17,320 nucleotides of DNA from an uncultured Lachnospiraceae bacterium (GCA_934394565.1 CAKRQV010000031.1:1-17320); one strand, 5' to 3'; numbered from the stretch's first letter, positions 6,573-15,097 are shown. Notes: generated by a model not told the origin, from the letters alone. Translations and numbers: made by a program.

Positions 6573-7154
6573 ATGAGTTTAGTACCTTACGTCATTGAAC
6601 AGACAAGCAGAGGCGAAAGAAGCTATGATATCTACTCCCGCCTGTTAAAGGACAGGATTATTTTCCTTGGTGAGGAAGTTACCGACGTATCCGCCAATAT
6701 CGTTGTGGCGCAGCTTCTGTTTCTGGAATCAGAAGATCCGGGAAAAGATATCCATCTGTATATCAACAGCCCGGGCGGTTCTGTCACAGCAGGTATGGCC
6801 ATTTATGACACCATGCAGTATATCAAGTGTGATGTATCTACGATGTGTCTGGGAATGGCAGCCAGCATGGGAGCATTCCTGCTTTCCGGCGGTGCAAAAG
6901 GCAAACGCTATGCACTTCCGAATGCCGAGATCATGATCCACCAGCCGTCAGGCGGTGCCCAGGGTCAGGCTACGGAGATCAGTATCGCAGCAGAACATAT
7001 ACTGAAGACAAAGAAGAAATTAAACGAAATTCTTGCCGCGAATACAGGAAAACCATACGATGTCATCGCTGCTGATACAGAGCGTGACAACTGGATGACT
7101 GCGAAAGAGGCCATGGAATACGGCCTGATCGACAGCGTCATTACAAACAGATAA
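6573..7154 (+). CDS. clpP: ATP-dependent Clp protease proteolytic subunit
   Basis: A 193-residue serine peptidase that forms the 14-subunit degradation chamber fed by ClpX and other Clp ATPases. The catalytic triad is complete: S98 in GMAASMGAF, H123 in MIHQP, and D172 in DTERDN. The N-terminal MSLVPYVIEQTSRGERSYDIYS is typical of housekeeping ClpP and includes the short propeptide and axial-loop region. GAGGAGG (6558-6564) lies 8 bases before the ATG. It sits 28 bp after tig and 101 bp before clpX, with an intercistronic stem-loop in the second gap. No oddity is seen. Confidence 0.98.
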   Translation: MSLVPYVIEQTSRGERSYDIYSRLLKDRIIFLGEEVTDVSANIVVAQLLFLESEDPGKDIHLYINSPGGSVTAGMAIYDTMQYIKCDVSTMCLGMAASMGAFLLSGGAKGKRYALPNAEIMIHQPSGGAQGQATEISIAAEHILKTKKKLNEILAANTGKPYDVIAADTERDNWMTAKEAMEYGLIDSVITNR

Positions 7155-7167
7155 AAAAACATGGATG

Positions 7168-7223
7168 GGGGTTGCTGCAGGATACGGCTTTCTGACGAAA
7201 GCCTGTGATTTTGTAACAGCCCC
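7168..7223 (+). promoter_or_regulatory. Intercistronic stem-loop between clpP and clpX
   Basis: A perfect 7-bp hairpin GGCTTTC-TGAC-GAAAGCC (7186-7203) sits inside a longer imperfect helix of GGGGTTGCTG (7168-7177) with TAACAGCCCC (7214-7223), with two G-U pairs and one mismatch. No T run follows, so it is not a standard terminator. It may set mRNA stability or processing, or the clpP:clpX ratio; this is inference. Confidence 0.5.
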
Positions 7224-7255
7224 TTATAGCATTTTACTGGAAAGGAAACAAAAAG

Positions 7256-8554
7256 ATGGCATTAAAAGGAAACGAACCCAAAATCAGATGCTCCTTCTGC
7301 GGTAAGCCGGAGAATCAGGTGCATAAGCTGATCGCAGGTCCGGATGGTGCGTATATCTGTGATGAGTGTATTGAGCTCTGCTCCGAAATCCTCGCAGAAG
7401 AGATGGATATACCGGCTCACGGAGGCAGTGAGGATATCAATCTGATCACACCAAAGGAAATGAAAGCTGTTCTGGATGATTATGTCATCGGACAGGATGA
7501 GGCCAAAAAGGTTCTTTCAGTTGCAGTATATAACCATTACAAACGGATTCTGAATGAAAAGACTGTGGATGTTGAGCTGCAGAAAAGTAATATTCTGATG
7601 CTTGGCCCTACCGGTTCCGGTAAGACACTTCTGGCACAGACACTGGCCAGAGTACTTAATGTACCATTTGCCATAGCCGATGCGACGACCCTGACAGAAG
7701 CCGGATATGTCGGAGAAGATGTGGAAAATATCCTGTTAAAGATCATTCAGGCAGCTGATTATGATATTGAACGTGCGCAGCACGGCATTATTTATATCGA
7801 TGAAATCGATAAAATTACCAGAAAATCAGAAAATCCATCCATTACCCGTGATGTTTCCGGTGAGGGTGTACAGCAGGCCTTGTTAAAGATTGTTGAGGGT
7901 ACCGTAGCCAGTGTACCGCCGCAGGGAGGAAGAAAGCATCCACATCAGGAGCTTTTGCAGATCGATACCAGCAATATTCTGTTCATCTGCGGTGGTGCGT
8001 TTGAAGGCCTTGACAAGATCATTGAAACCAGACAGGATACAAAATCCATCGGTTTCGGCGGCGAGCTTGGCCGTGGTCATGAAAAACGCAATGTCGGCGA
8101 GATCCTGCGTCAGGTTATGCCGGAAGATTTTATCAAATTTGGTCTGATCCCGGAATTTATCGGTCGTGTACCGGTCGTTGTTTCTCTGGATGCATTGGAT
8201 GAAAATGCTCTTGTACGCATCTTAAAAGAGCCGAAAAACTCTTTGGTACGTCAGTATCAGACGATGATGGCGCTGGATGGTGTGGAGCTTGTCTTTGATG
8301 ACAGTGCACTGGTGGAAATGGCCAGAAAAGCACTGGAGAGAAAGACTGGAGCGAGAGGACTTCGTTCTATCATGGAAAAAACGATGATGGATCTGATGTT
8401 TGAATCACCGTCAGATGATACGATCCAGAAGTGTGAGATCACTGCACAGTCGATTCTTGGTCTGGAACCGGTAAAAATCACCCGTGGGGAACCGGCACGG
8501 ACCAGAAGAAATGCCGGTAAACGGAGTGGGAATGCTCTGCCACAGGCAAATTAA
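7256..8554 (+). CDS. clpX: Clp protease ATP-binding unfoldase ClpX
   Basis: A 432-residue AAA+ unfoldase that recognises substrates and threads them into ClpP. The N-terminal zinc-binding domain has four Cys (C12, C15, C35, C38). Walker A GPTGSGKT is at 117-124, the pore loop is within GYVGED, and Walker B IIYIDEIDK is at 178-186. The ClpP-docking IGF loop is I265-G266-F267, so it can pair with the adjacent ClpP. Sensor and arginine-finger regions and the C-terminal small domain (KTGARGLRSIMEK) follow. The ATG at 7256 has GGAAAGGA (7239-7246) nine bases upstream. The C-terminal tail after the AAA+ core is rich in Arg, Gly and Asn and of low complexity, as is common. Confidence 0.98.
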   Translation: MALKGNEPKIRCSFCGKPENQVHKLIAGPDGAYICDECIELCSEILAEEMDIPAHGGSEDINLITPKEMKAVLDDYVIGQDEAKKVLSVAVYNHYKRILNEKTVDVELQKSNILMLGPTGSGKTLLAQTLARVLNVPFAIADATTLTEAGYVGEDVENILLKIIQAADYDIERAQHGIIYIDEIDKITRKSENPSITRDVSGEGVQQALLKIVEGTVASVPPQGGRKHPHQELLQIDTSNILFICGGAFEGLDKIIETRQDTKSIGFGGELGRGHEKRNVGEILRQVMPEDFIKFGLIPEFIGRVPVVVSLDALDENALVRILKEPKNSLVRQYQTMMALDGVELVFDDSALVEMARKALERKTGARGLRSIMEKTMMDLMFESPSDDTIQKCEITAQSILGLEPVKITRGEPARTRRNAGKRSGNALPQAN

Positions 8555-8562
8555 GCAAAAGC

Positions 8563-8650
8563 CATATGCTGCGAGAATCGTGCGGCGAAGGATGTATATT
8601 GTCCGGATATTGCCGGAAGATACATCAAACACAGCCGGCTGCGGCATATG
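8563..8650 (+). promoter_or_regulatory. Structured clpX-lon spacer
   Basis: CATATGCTGC (8563-8572) can pair with GCGGCATATG (8641-8650), ten pairs with one G-U. Inside it, GATGTAT (8591-8597) pairs with ATACATC (8620-8626) and CCGG (8603-8606) with CCGG (8613-8616). The outer helix ends just before the CGGAGA ribosome binding site (8658-8663) of lon and covers a non-used upstream ATG (8648). No T run follows. It may tune lon translation or mRNA processing. Confidence 0.45.
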
Positions 8651-8668
8651 AATATAACGGAGATAAAC

Positions 8669-10990
8669 ATGAATGAATTAATACAGGTGCTGCCGGCCAT
8701 AGCACTTCGCGGGACAACAATCCTGCCGAAGATGATTGCTCATTTTGATGTGAGTCGTGAACGTTCCATTGCGGCGGTCACAGAAGCTATGGTCAGGGAG
8801 CAGAAAATGTTTGTAGTTACGCAGAAGGACCCTGCTGTCGAACAGCCGGGCCTTTCTGACCTGTACGAGATGGGAACCGTTGTGCAGGTAAAACAGATAG
8901 TCAAGCTGCAGAAGGGCCTTGTACGTGTTATGGTTGAGGGCGAATGCCGTGCCCGGCTGATCCAGCTTTTCAAAGAAGAACCGTTTCTGGAAGCTGAGCT
9001 TGAAAAAGTAGAGGACGAAAATGATCTCTATATCTCTGAGAATGCCAAAGAAGCCATGCGTCAGACTCTGATGGAGTTTTTTACATCTTACTGTGAAGAG
9101 AACAGAAAGTTCAGCCGCAATCTGGCAGAACAGATCCAGGGAATCACAGATTTTGCTGAGGCCATGGACCAGATTGCCATCAACCTGCCGTTAAGCTATG
9201 ACAGACGTCAGAAGCTTCTGGAAGCTGTCAAGCTGTCCGAAAAATATGAGCTGCTGGGCGAAATCCTGGCCAATGAAGTACATGTTATGCAGATTAAAGA
9301 AGCACTGCAAAACAAGATCAAGGCCCATATTGACCAGAACCAGAAAGAGTATATTCTGCGTGAGCAGTTAAAGGTCATCCGTGAGGAGCTTGGCGAGGAT
9401 ACGACAGACAGCGATATCGAAAAATTTGAGGCACAGTTAAAAGAGCTGCAGGCTTCTGATGAAGTCAGGGACAAGATAAAAAAAGAAATCGGCCGTCTGA
9501 AGCTTCTGGGCAACAACCCGTCTGAAGGACCGGTGGTCCGTGGTTACGTGGAGACACTGCTTTCCCTGCCATGGGAAAAGCTGTCCAAAGACAATACCAA
9601 CATTAAACGTGCCGAAGAGATTCTCGAGAGAGACCACTACGGACTGGATAAGGTTAAAGAGCGTATTTTGGAATTTTTGTCCGTGCGCAAGCTGACAAAG
9701 AAAGGCGACAGTCCGATCCTCTGTCTGGTAGGACCGCCGGGAACCGGCAAGACGTCCATTGCCCGTTCCGTAGCGACTGCATTACATAAAGAGTATATCC
9801 GCATCTGCCTGGGCGGTGTCAGCGATGAGGCGGAGATCCGTGGTCACAGACGTACCTACGTGGGTGCAATGCCGGGGCGCATCGTAGCCGGACTGCAAAA
9901 GTGTGGTGTTCGGAATCCACTGATGCTTCTTGATGAGATCGACAAGATGGGCAGTAATTATAAAGGAGATCCGGCTGCAGCCATGCTGGAAGTATTGGAC
10001 TCCGAACAGAATTCCCATTTTTCCGATCATTATGTAGAGCTTCCGCTGGATCTGTCGGATGTGCTGTTTATCGCGACTGCCAACGATGCTTCTACGATTC
10101 CGAGGCCGCTTCTGGACCGTATGGAGATTATCGAAGTTTCCAGCTATACGGAGAATGAAAAGCTGCATATCGGTGAAGAATTTCTTGTACCGAAGCAGAA
10201 AAAGAAAAATGGTATCAAAGATGCCCAACTGGAGATCGAAAAGGATGCGCTGAAAGCCATGATTTCCGGATATACAAAAGAAGCCGGCGTCCGTGGCCTG
10301 GAGCGAAAGATCGGTCAGATCTGCCGTAAGGCTGCCCGTACCGTGATTGAGGATAAAAAGGCTGTAGTTATGGTCACAGCAGACAATCTGGCCGAATATC
10401 TTGGTAAGCCGAGATTTACCTATCAGGAAGCCAATGAAAAGCCGGAGATCGGAATTGTCCGTGGGCTTGCCTGGACGAGTGTGGGCGGAGATACCCTGCA
10501 GATCGAGGTAAATCTGATGCCGGGTAAGGGCGAGCTTGTGCTGACTGGTAAGCTCGGCGATGTCATGAAAGAATCAGCGCAGATTGGTATCAGCTATATC
10601 CGTTCTGTGGCAGAACAGTACAGCATAGACGATAAATTCTTTAAAGAACATGATATACATATCCATATCCCGGAGGGCGCTGTGCCAAAGGACGGCCCGA
10701 GTGCCGGTATCACCATGGCGACGGCGGTTCTGTCTGCAGTGACAGGGACACCGGTACGTGTAGATGTTGCCATGACAGGCGAAATTACACTGCGTGGACG
10801 TGTATTGCCAATCGGCGGACTCAAGGAAAAACTTCTGGCAGCCAACAAAGCTGGAATGAAACTTGTCCTGGTACCGGCAAAGAACAGGCCGGATGTGGAG
10901 GAACTGGATACAGAGATCACAGAAGGTATGCAGATCAGCTATGTGACTGAGATGCCGGAGGTGATCGCACAGGCATTTGTGAAGGAATAA
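8669..10990 (+). CDS. lon: ATP-dependent protease Lon (LonA type)
   Basis: A 773-residue soluble hexameric protease that degrades misfolded and short-lived regulatory proteins. The N-terminal LAN substrate-binding domain (about 1-200) starts with LPAIALRGTTILP and is followed by a coiled region. The AAA+ module has Walker A GPPGTGKTS from G355 and Walker B LLDEIDK. The protease domain has the Ser-Lys dyad S678 (DGPSAG) and K721 (GGLKEK). Length is normal and no transmembrane segment is present, so this is LonA rather than the LonB type. ATG at 8669 is preferred: CGGAGA lies 5 bases before it, whereas the in-frame ATG at 8648 has no ribosome binding site and lies in a helix. It ends 3 bp before ysxC, so the two are translationally close. 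Confidence 0.97.
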   Translation: MNELIQVLPAIALRGTTILPKMIAHFDVSRERSIAAVTEAMVREQKMFVVTQKDPAVEQPGLSDLYEMGTVVQVKQIVKLQKGLVRVMVEGECRARLIQLFKEEPFLEAELEKVEDENDLYISENAKEAMRQTLMEFFTSYCEENRKFSRNLAEQIQGITDFAEAMDQIAINLPLSYDRRQKLLEAVKLSEKYELLGEILANEVHVMQIKEALQNKIKAHIDQNQKEYILREQLKVIREELGEDTTDSDIEKFEAQLKELQASDEVRDKIKKEIGRLKLLGNNPSEGPVVRGYVETLLSLPWEKLSKDNTNIKRAEEILERDHYGLDKVKERILEFLSVRKLTKKGDSPILCLVGPPGTGKTSIARSVATALHKEYIRICLGGVSDEAEIRGHRRTYVGAMPGRIVAGLQKCGVRNPLMLLDEIDKMGSNYKGDPAAAMLEVLDSEQNSHFSDHYVELPLDLSDVLFIATANDASTIPRPLLDRMEIIEVSSYTENEKLHIGEEFLVPKQKKKNGIKDAQLEIEKDALKAMISGYTKEAGVRGLERKIGQICRKAARTVIEDKKAVVMVTADNLAEYLGKPRFTYQEANEKPEIGIVRGLAWTSVGGDTLQIEVNLMPGKGELVLTGKLGDVMKESAQIGISYIRSVAEQYSIDDKFFKEHDIHIHIPEGAVPKDGPSAGITMATAVLSAVTGTPVRVDVAMTGEITLRGRVLPIGGLKEKLLAANKAGMKLVLVPAKNRPDVEELDTEITEGMQISYVTEMPEVIAQAFVKE

Positions 10991-10993
10991 CCT

Positions 10994-11617
10994 ATGATTA
11001 TAAAAAATGTTTCCCTTGATATTGTCTGCGGTGTGACGAGTAAGCTGCCCCAGACCGGCCGTCTGGAAGTAGCCTTTGCCGGAAAATCCAATGTCGGCAA
11101 ATCGTCTTTGATAAACGGACTCATGAATCGAAAAGCACTGGCTCGTACCAGTGCAGAGCCGGGAAAGACGCAGACGATCAATTTTTACAATGTGAATGAA
11201 GAACTCTATCTGGTCGATCTTCCTGGATACGGGTATGCCCGTGTTTCAAAAGAAGAAAGTGTCAAATGGGGAAAGATGATTGAAAACTATCTGCATACGA
11301 GTAAAGACCTGCAGGCGGTCTTCCTCCTTGTGGATATCCGCCATGCACCGGCAGCCAACGATAAAATGATGTATGACTGGATCGCAGACAGCGGTTTCAA
11401 GCCGATCATCATTGCAACAAAGCTTGACAAGATCAAACGCAGCCAGGTAGCTAAGCAGCTCAAGCTGATCCGTACCACGCTGCAGGTATTGCCAGATACA
11501 AAGATCATTCCGTTTTCTGCCCAGACAAAACAGGGCCGGGATGAGATCTGGGCGATTGTAGATGATCTCTTAGCTGCAGGGCAGCTGCCGGAGGGTGAAG
11601 CAGATGGGGATCATTAA
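10994..11617 (+). CDS. ysxC: Ribosome biogenesis GTPase YsxC/YihA (EngB)
   Basis: A 207-residue TrmE-Era-type GTPase required for late assembly of the 50S ribosomal subunit. The G motifs are in order: P-loop GKSNVGKSS at 30-38, switch PGKTQT near 56-61, DLPG at 75-78, TKLD at 142-145, and SAQ at 175-177. The GAAGGA site (10981-10986) lies within the end of lon, 7 bases before the ATG. The lon-ysxC pairing is widespread in Firmicutes. The 3' end overlaps the start of ecfA1 by 14 nt, so the ECF genes are probably translated by coupling to it. Confidence 0.96.
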   Translation: MIIKNVSLDIVCGVTSKLPQTGRLEVAFAGKSNVGKSSLINGLMNRKALARTSAEPGKTQTINFYNVNEELYLVDLPGYGYARVSKEESVKWGKMIENYLHTSKDLQAVFLLVDIRHAPAANDKMMYDWIADSGFKPIIIATKLDKIKRSQVAKQLKLIRTTLQVLPDTKIIPFSAQTKQGRDEIWAIVDDLLAAGQLPEGEADGDH

Positions 11618-12452
11618 GACAGCAAAGCTGATTTACGAATACATCACCTATGACGAAAACGAGAAAGAAGAAAAATCCCGTGCCATTGACGGTGTAGATA
11701 TCAACGTGGAACCAGGGCAGTTTGTGGCTATACTTGGTCATAATGGTTCTGGAAAATCCACACTGGCCAAGCATATCAACGCTTTACTGGTACCGACAGA
11801 GGGAACGATCTGGTTGGATAATATGGATACCAGGGATGACAGTCATCTCTGGGATATCCGTCAGGAAGCCGGTATGGTATTCCAGAACCCGGATAACCAG
11901 ATCGTGGCCAGTGTTGTCGAGGAAGATGTGGGATTTGGTCCGGAAAACCTGGGCGTGCCAACCCCGGAGATCTGGAAGCGGGTGGCAAAAAGCCTTGAGG
12001 CTGTTGGCATGACTGCTTACAGAAAACACTCACCAAACAAGCTGTCCGGTGGACAGAAGCAGCGTGTGGCGATCGCAGGTGTTGTTGCTATGCAGCCCAA
12101 GTGTATCATCATGGATGAGCCGACCGCCATGTTAGATCCCAATGGACGAAAAGAAGTGCTTGATACAGTTCATGAGCTGAACCGGCAGGAAAAAGTAACG
12201 GTGGTTCTGATCACGCATTATATGGAAGAGGTAACTTCGGCCGATTATGTGTATGTCATGGATCATGGCAAAGTTGTCATGCAGGGGATACCAAGAAAAA
12301 TTTTCTCGCAGGTAGATAAACTGAAAGAATACAGACTGGATGTACCGCAGGTCACGCTGCTGGCACATGAACTCAGACAGGATGGTGTGGACATACCGGA
12401 AGGTATTCTGACAAAGGAAGAACTGGTGGAGGCGTTATGTCACTTGAATTAA
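11604..12452 (+). CDS. ecfA1: ECF transporter ATPase EcfA1
   Basis: A 282-residue ABC ATPase of the energy-coupling factor (ECF) vitamin and metal uptake transporters. Walker A GHNGSGKS is at 45-52, Q-loop Q94, signature LSGGQ 147-151, Walker B with catalytic E172, and switch H205. EcfA1 hallmarks are the start MGIIKTAKLIYEY and the RAIDGVD segment that precedes the nucleotide-binding core. The ATG at 11604 is preferred over the in-frame GTG at 11595: GGAGGG (11590-11595) lies 8 bases before the ATG and overlaps the GTG. It overlaps ysxC by 14 nt and ecfA2 by 16 nt, typical of translational coupling that gives equal amounts of the two ATPases. Confidence 0.95.
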   Translation: MGIIKTAKLIYEYITYDENEKEEKSRAIDGVDINVEPGQFVAILGHNGSGKSTLAKHINALLVPTEGTIWLDNMDTRDDSHLWDIRQEAGMVFQNPDNQIVASVVEEDVGFGPENLGVPTPEIWKRVAKSLEAVGMTAYRKHSPNKLSGGQKQRVAIAGVVAMQPKCIIMDEPTAMLDPNGRKEVLDTVHELNRQEKVTVVLITHYMEEVTSADYVYVMDHGKVVMQGIPRKIFSQVDKLKEYRLDVPQVTLLAHELRQDGVDIPEGILTKEELVEALCHLN

Positions 12453-13285
12453 AAAATGTAACCTATACCTACGCCGCCGGGACAGCCTATGAAATGGTGG
12501 CATTGGATAATATCAGCCTTACGATTCCGGATGGCCAGTTTTTAGGCATTATCGGTCATACTGGCAGTGGAAAATCCACACTGGTACAGCATTTCAACGG
12601 ACTGATTCGCCCGACTTCCGGTCAGGTACTGTTTGACGGTGAAGATATCTGGACAGAAAAATACGATCTCAGACATCTGCGCAGCCAGGTGGGACTGGTC
12701 TTTCAGTATCCGGAGCATCAGCTGTTTGAAACAGATGTGCTGGCTGATGTATGTTTCGGTCCGAAAAACCTGGGCTGCAGCGAAGAAGAATGTAAAGAAC
12801 GGGCGCTGAATGCGTTAAAACAGGTAGGACTGAAAGAAAAGTATTACAGAAAATCCCCCTTCGATTTGTCGGGTGGACAGAAACGTCGTGTGGCAATCGC
12901 CGGAGTACTGGCTATGAATCCCAAGGTGCTGGTACTGGACGAGCCGACAGCGGGGCTGGATCCCAAAGGCCGGGACGATATTCTGGATAAGATGAAGGAA
13001 CTTCATGAGACCAGACACATCAGTATCGCCATAGTTTCTCACAGTATGGAGGATATGGCAAAATATGTGGATCGTATCATTGTCATGAACCACGGCCATA
13101 TGCCCTTTGACGGTACGCCAAAGGAAGTCTTTTCACATTATAAGGAACTGGAAACTATCGGGCTGGCCGCACCGCAGATCACTTACATCATGCATGCACT
13201 GGCCGAACATGGAATGGCAGTGAACACAGAGGCCACCACAGTGGAGGAGGCAAGAATAAGCATCCTTCAGGCACTCGGTCGCTGA
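12437..13285 (+). CDS. ecfA2: ECF transporter ATPase EcfA2
   Basis: A 282-residue ABC ATPase that pairs with EcfA1. Walker A GHTGSGKS is at 40-47, Q90, LSGGQ 144-148, catalytic E169 and H202. The pre-core segment TYAAGTAYEMVALDNI is characteristic of the second ECF ATPase, with its longer loop before the ATPase fold. The TGGAGG site (12427-12432) lies in the end of ecfA1, only 4 bases before the ATG, a spacing that suggests reliance on ribosomes finishing ecfA1. The complex with EcfT drives substrate-binding S components encoded elsewhere. Confidence 0.95.
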   Translation: MSLELKNVTYTYAAGTAYEMVALDNISLTIPDGQFLGIIGHTGSGKSTLVQHFNGLIRPTSGQVLFDGEDIWTEKYDLRHLRSQVGLVFQYPEHQLFETDVLADVCFGPKNLGCSEEECKERALNALKQVGLKEKYYRKSPFDLSGGQKRRVAIAGVLAMNPKVLVLDEPTAGLDPKGRDDILDKMKELHETRHISIAIVSHSMEDMAKYVDRIIVMNHGHMPFDGTPKEVFSHYKELETIGLAAPQITYIMHALAEHGMAVNTEATTVEEARISILQALGR

Positions 13286-13300
13286 CCGTAAGGAAAAATT

Positions 13301-14101
13301 ATGCTGAAAGATATAACGATAGGTCAGTATTATCCGGCAGAGTCTGCCATTCATAAACTGGACCCACGTGTAAAAATTGTAGTAACAATCATCTATATTG
13401 TCAGTCTGTTTGTGACAAACGACTGGATCGGTTATCTGGCTGCTTTTCTTTTCCTGGCAGCCTGCATTGTGATTTCGAAAGTACCGTTGTCCTTTATTCT
13501 GCGCGGCATGAAGTCCATTGCAGTGCTTCTGGGCATCACGATCTTTTTTAACCTGATTTTTACCCCGGGCGATGTCGTGTTGGTCAGTTTCTGGAAGATT
13601 AAAATTACCCAGGCCGGACTTAACATGGCGATCCGTATGGGTATCCGCTTAAGTTTTCTGATCGTCGGTACGTCACTGATGACGCTGACCACTACCCCAA
13701 ACCAGCTGACAAATGCGCTGGAACGGTTGATGAAACCACTGAATTTCATGCTGCCGGTACATGAGATTGCGATGATGATGTCTATTGCGCTCCGGTTTAT
13801 TCCTATATTAATGGAGGAAACGGATAAGATCATGAAGGCACAGATGGCCAGAGGCGCTGATTTTGAGACCGGAAATATTATTGTCAGAATCAAAAATATG
13901 GTGCCGCTTTTAGTGCCGCTGTTTATTTCAGCGTTTCGCCGGGCAAATGACCTGGCAATGGCAATGGAAGCCCGCTGTTATCACGGCGGTGCAGGACGCA
14001 CACAGATGAAGCCACTATCCTACAGAGGCAGCGACTGGGGTGCTTATGGCGTGGCTGTGGCATATCTGGCGGTATGTATCGTGATCCGGGTGGTTTTATA
14101 G
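13301..14101 (+). CDS. ecfT: ECF transporter transmembrane protein EcfT
   Basis: A 266-residue integral membrane scaffold linking the two ATPases to exchangeable S components. Four to six hydrophobic segments are visible (about 25-60, 70-90, 115-130, 150-170, 200-215 and 245-265). Coupling helices carry the two Ala-Arg motifs that contact the ATPases: ARG at 183-185 and EAR at 223-225 (the latter with Cys, not Gly, after Arg). TAAGGA (13289-13294) lies 6 bases before the ATG. No S component is adjacent, fitting a group II ECF system with S components scattered in the genome, often behind vitamin riboswitches. The operon ends at the terminator after this gene. Confidence 0.94.
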   Translation: MLKDITIGQYYPAESAIHKLDPRVKIVVTIIYIVSLFVTNDWIGYLAAFLFLAACIVISKVPLSFILRGMKSIAVLLGITIFFNLIFTPGDVVLVSFWKIKITQAGLNMAIRMGIRLSFLIVGTSLMTLTTTPNQLTNALERLMKPLNFMLPVHEIAMMMSIALRFIPILMEETDKIMKAQMARGADFETGNIIVRIKNMVPLLVPLFISAFRRANDLAMAMEARCYHGGAGRTQMKPLSYRGSDWGAYGVAVAYLAVCIVIRVVL

Positions 14102-14143
14102 CAGCGAGATATGGGTATCTTATAGAGTATACATATATAATAG

Positions 14144-14178
14144 AAGAAAAGCTGCTGGGAAAAAGGCAGCTTTCTTTT
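14144..14178 (+). terminator. Terminator after ecfT
   Basis: AAAGCTGC (14148-14155) pairs with GCAGCTTT (14166-14173), and allowing one bulged A the helix extends further. CTTTTG follows, with another T run near 14186. It marks the probable end of the tig-to-ecfT operon and separates it from truA. Confidence 0.75.
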
Positions 14179-14287
14179 GTTATCTTTTTAGTATCAGGTA
14201 TGTGAAAAATTCAGATTTGAGTTGCCAGTTCATGAAAAAATGGCTCAGTGGACCAGTTTTGCATAAAATGTATGGAGGAAAACAACT

Positions 14288-15088
14288 ATGAAAAGAATCC
14301 GTCTGAGGGTGGCCTATGATGGCACATCCTATGCCGGGTGGCAGGTGCAGCCAAATGCCCTCACGGTGCAGGAAGTTCTGGACAAGGCCCTAAGCGACCT
14401 GTTAAAAACACCGGTGCATACGATGGGCGCGAGCCGCACGGACGCAGGTGTGCATGCGCTGGGAAATGTGGCTGTATTTGACACAGAGGCAAGGATGCCT
14501 GCGGACAAATATGCGTTTGCCCTGAACACAAGGCTGCCAGAGGATATCCGTATACAGCTTTCTGAGGAAGTTCCCACGGATTTTCATCCGAGATTCTGTC
14601 ATACGGTCAAGACATATGAATACAGGATTCTGAACCGAACCTTTCCGGATCCGACAAGACGCTTAAACAGTGTGCATATCTATGGAAATCTGGATCTGGA
14701 AGCGATGCAAACAGCTGCCCACTATCTGGAAGGAACCCATGATTTCAAGAGCTTTGCTACGGAAAATCCGCAGGTGACAGATACCGTGCGGACAATTTAC
14801 CGGACAGAGCTATGGCGGGATGCAGAGGATATGATCCATTTCCAGATTACGGGAAATGGTTTCCTCTATAATATGGTGCGGATCATCACAGGCACTTTGC
14901 TTGAGGTCGGAAAAGGTGCGACGGCAGCCGAAGATATCCCACAGATCCTTGCTGCAAAAGACCGCACAAAGGCCGGACCGACAGCCCGTGCCAAGGGACT
15001 GACTCTGGTGTGTATCCGCTACCCGGACGAGGAAAAAAATGGCGAAACAAAGCAAAAAACTGTTGACACACCCGGCTCGGTATTGTAA
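14288..15088 (+). CDS. truA: tRNA pseudouridine(38-40) synthase TruA
   Basis: A 266-residue enzyme that converts uridines 38-40 of tRNA anticodon arms to pseudouridine. The catalytic Asp is D52 in the invariant GASRTDAGVHA. Other family landmarks are AYDGTSYAGWQ at 9-19, KTYEYRI, and the C-terminal FLYNMVRIITGTLLEVGKG. GGAGG (14274-14278) lies 9 bases before the ATG. It sits downstream of the ecfT terminator and no convincing promoter was found in the 14179-14287 gap, so transcription may depend on readthrough or on a promoter I cannot recognise. The last codons overlap the rplM promoter, whose -10 hexamer contains the stop codon. Confidence 0.97.
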   Translation: MKRIRLRVAYDGTSYAGWQVQPNALTVQEVLDKALSDLLKTPVHTMGASRTDAGVHALGNVAVFDTEARMPADKYAFALNTRLPEDIRIQLSEEVPTDFHPRFCHTVKTYEYRILNRTFPDPTRRLNSVHIYGNLDLEAMQTAAHYLEGTHDFKSFATENPQVTDTVRTIYRTELWRDAEDMIHFQITGNGFLYNMVRIITGTLLEVGKGATAAEDIPQILAAKDRTKAGPTARAKGLTLVCIRYPDEEKNGETKQKTVDTPGSVL

Positions 15089-15091
15089 AAT
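15063..15091 (+). promoter_or_regulatory. Strong promoter of rplM-rpsI
   Basis: Consensus TTGACA (15063-15068), a 17-bp spacer and TAAAAT (15086-15091) give a start near 15098. The TAA of the truA stop (15086-15088) forms the first half of the -10 hexamer, so coding and promoter sequence are constrained together. Confidence 0.88.
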
Positions 15092-15097
15092 AGTTCA

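Noticed and set aside
14241..14269. Promoter for truA ending in TAAAAT at 14264-14269
   Set aside because: The -35 match is poor and the predicted start would fall within the ribosome binding site at 14274-14278.
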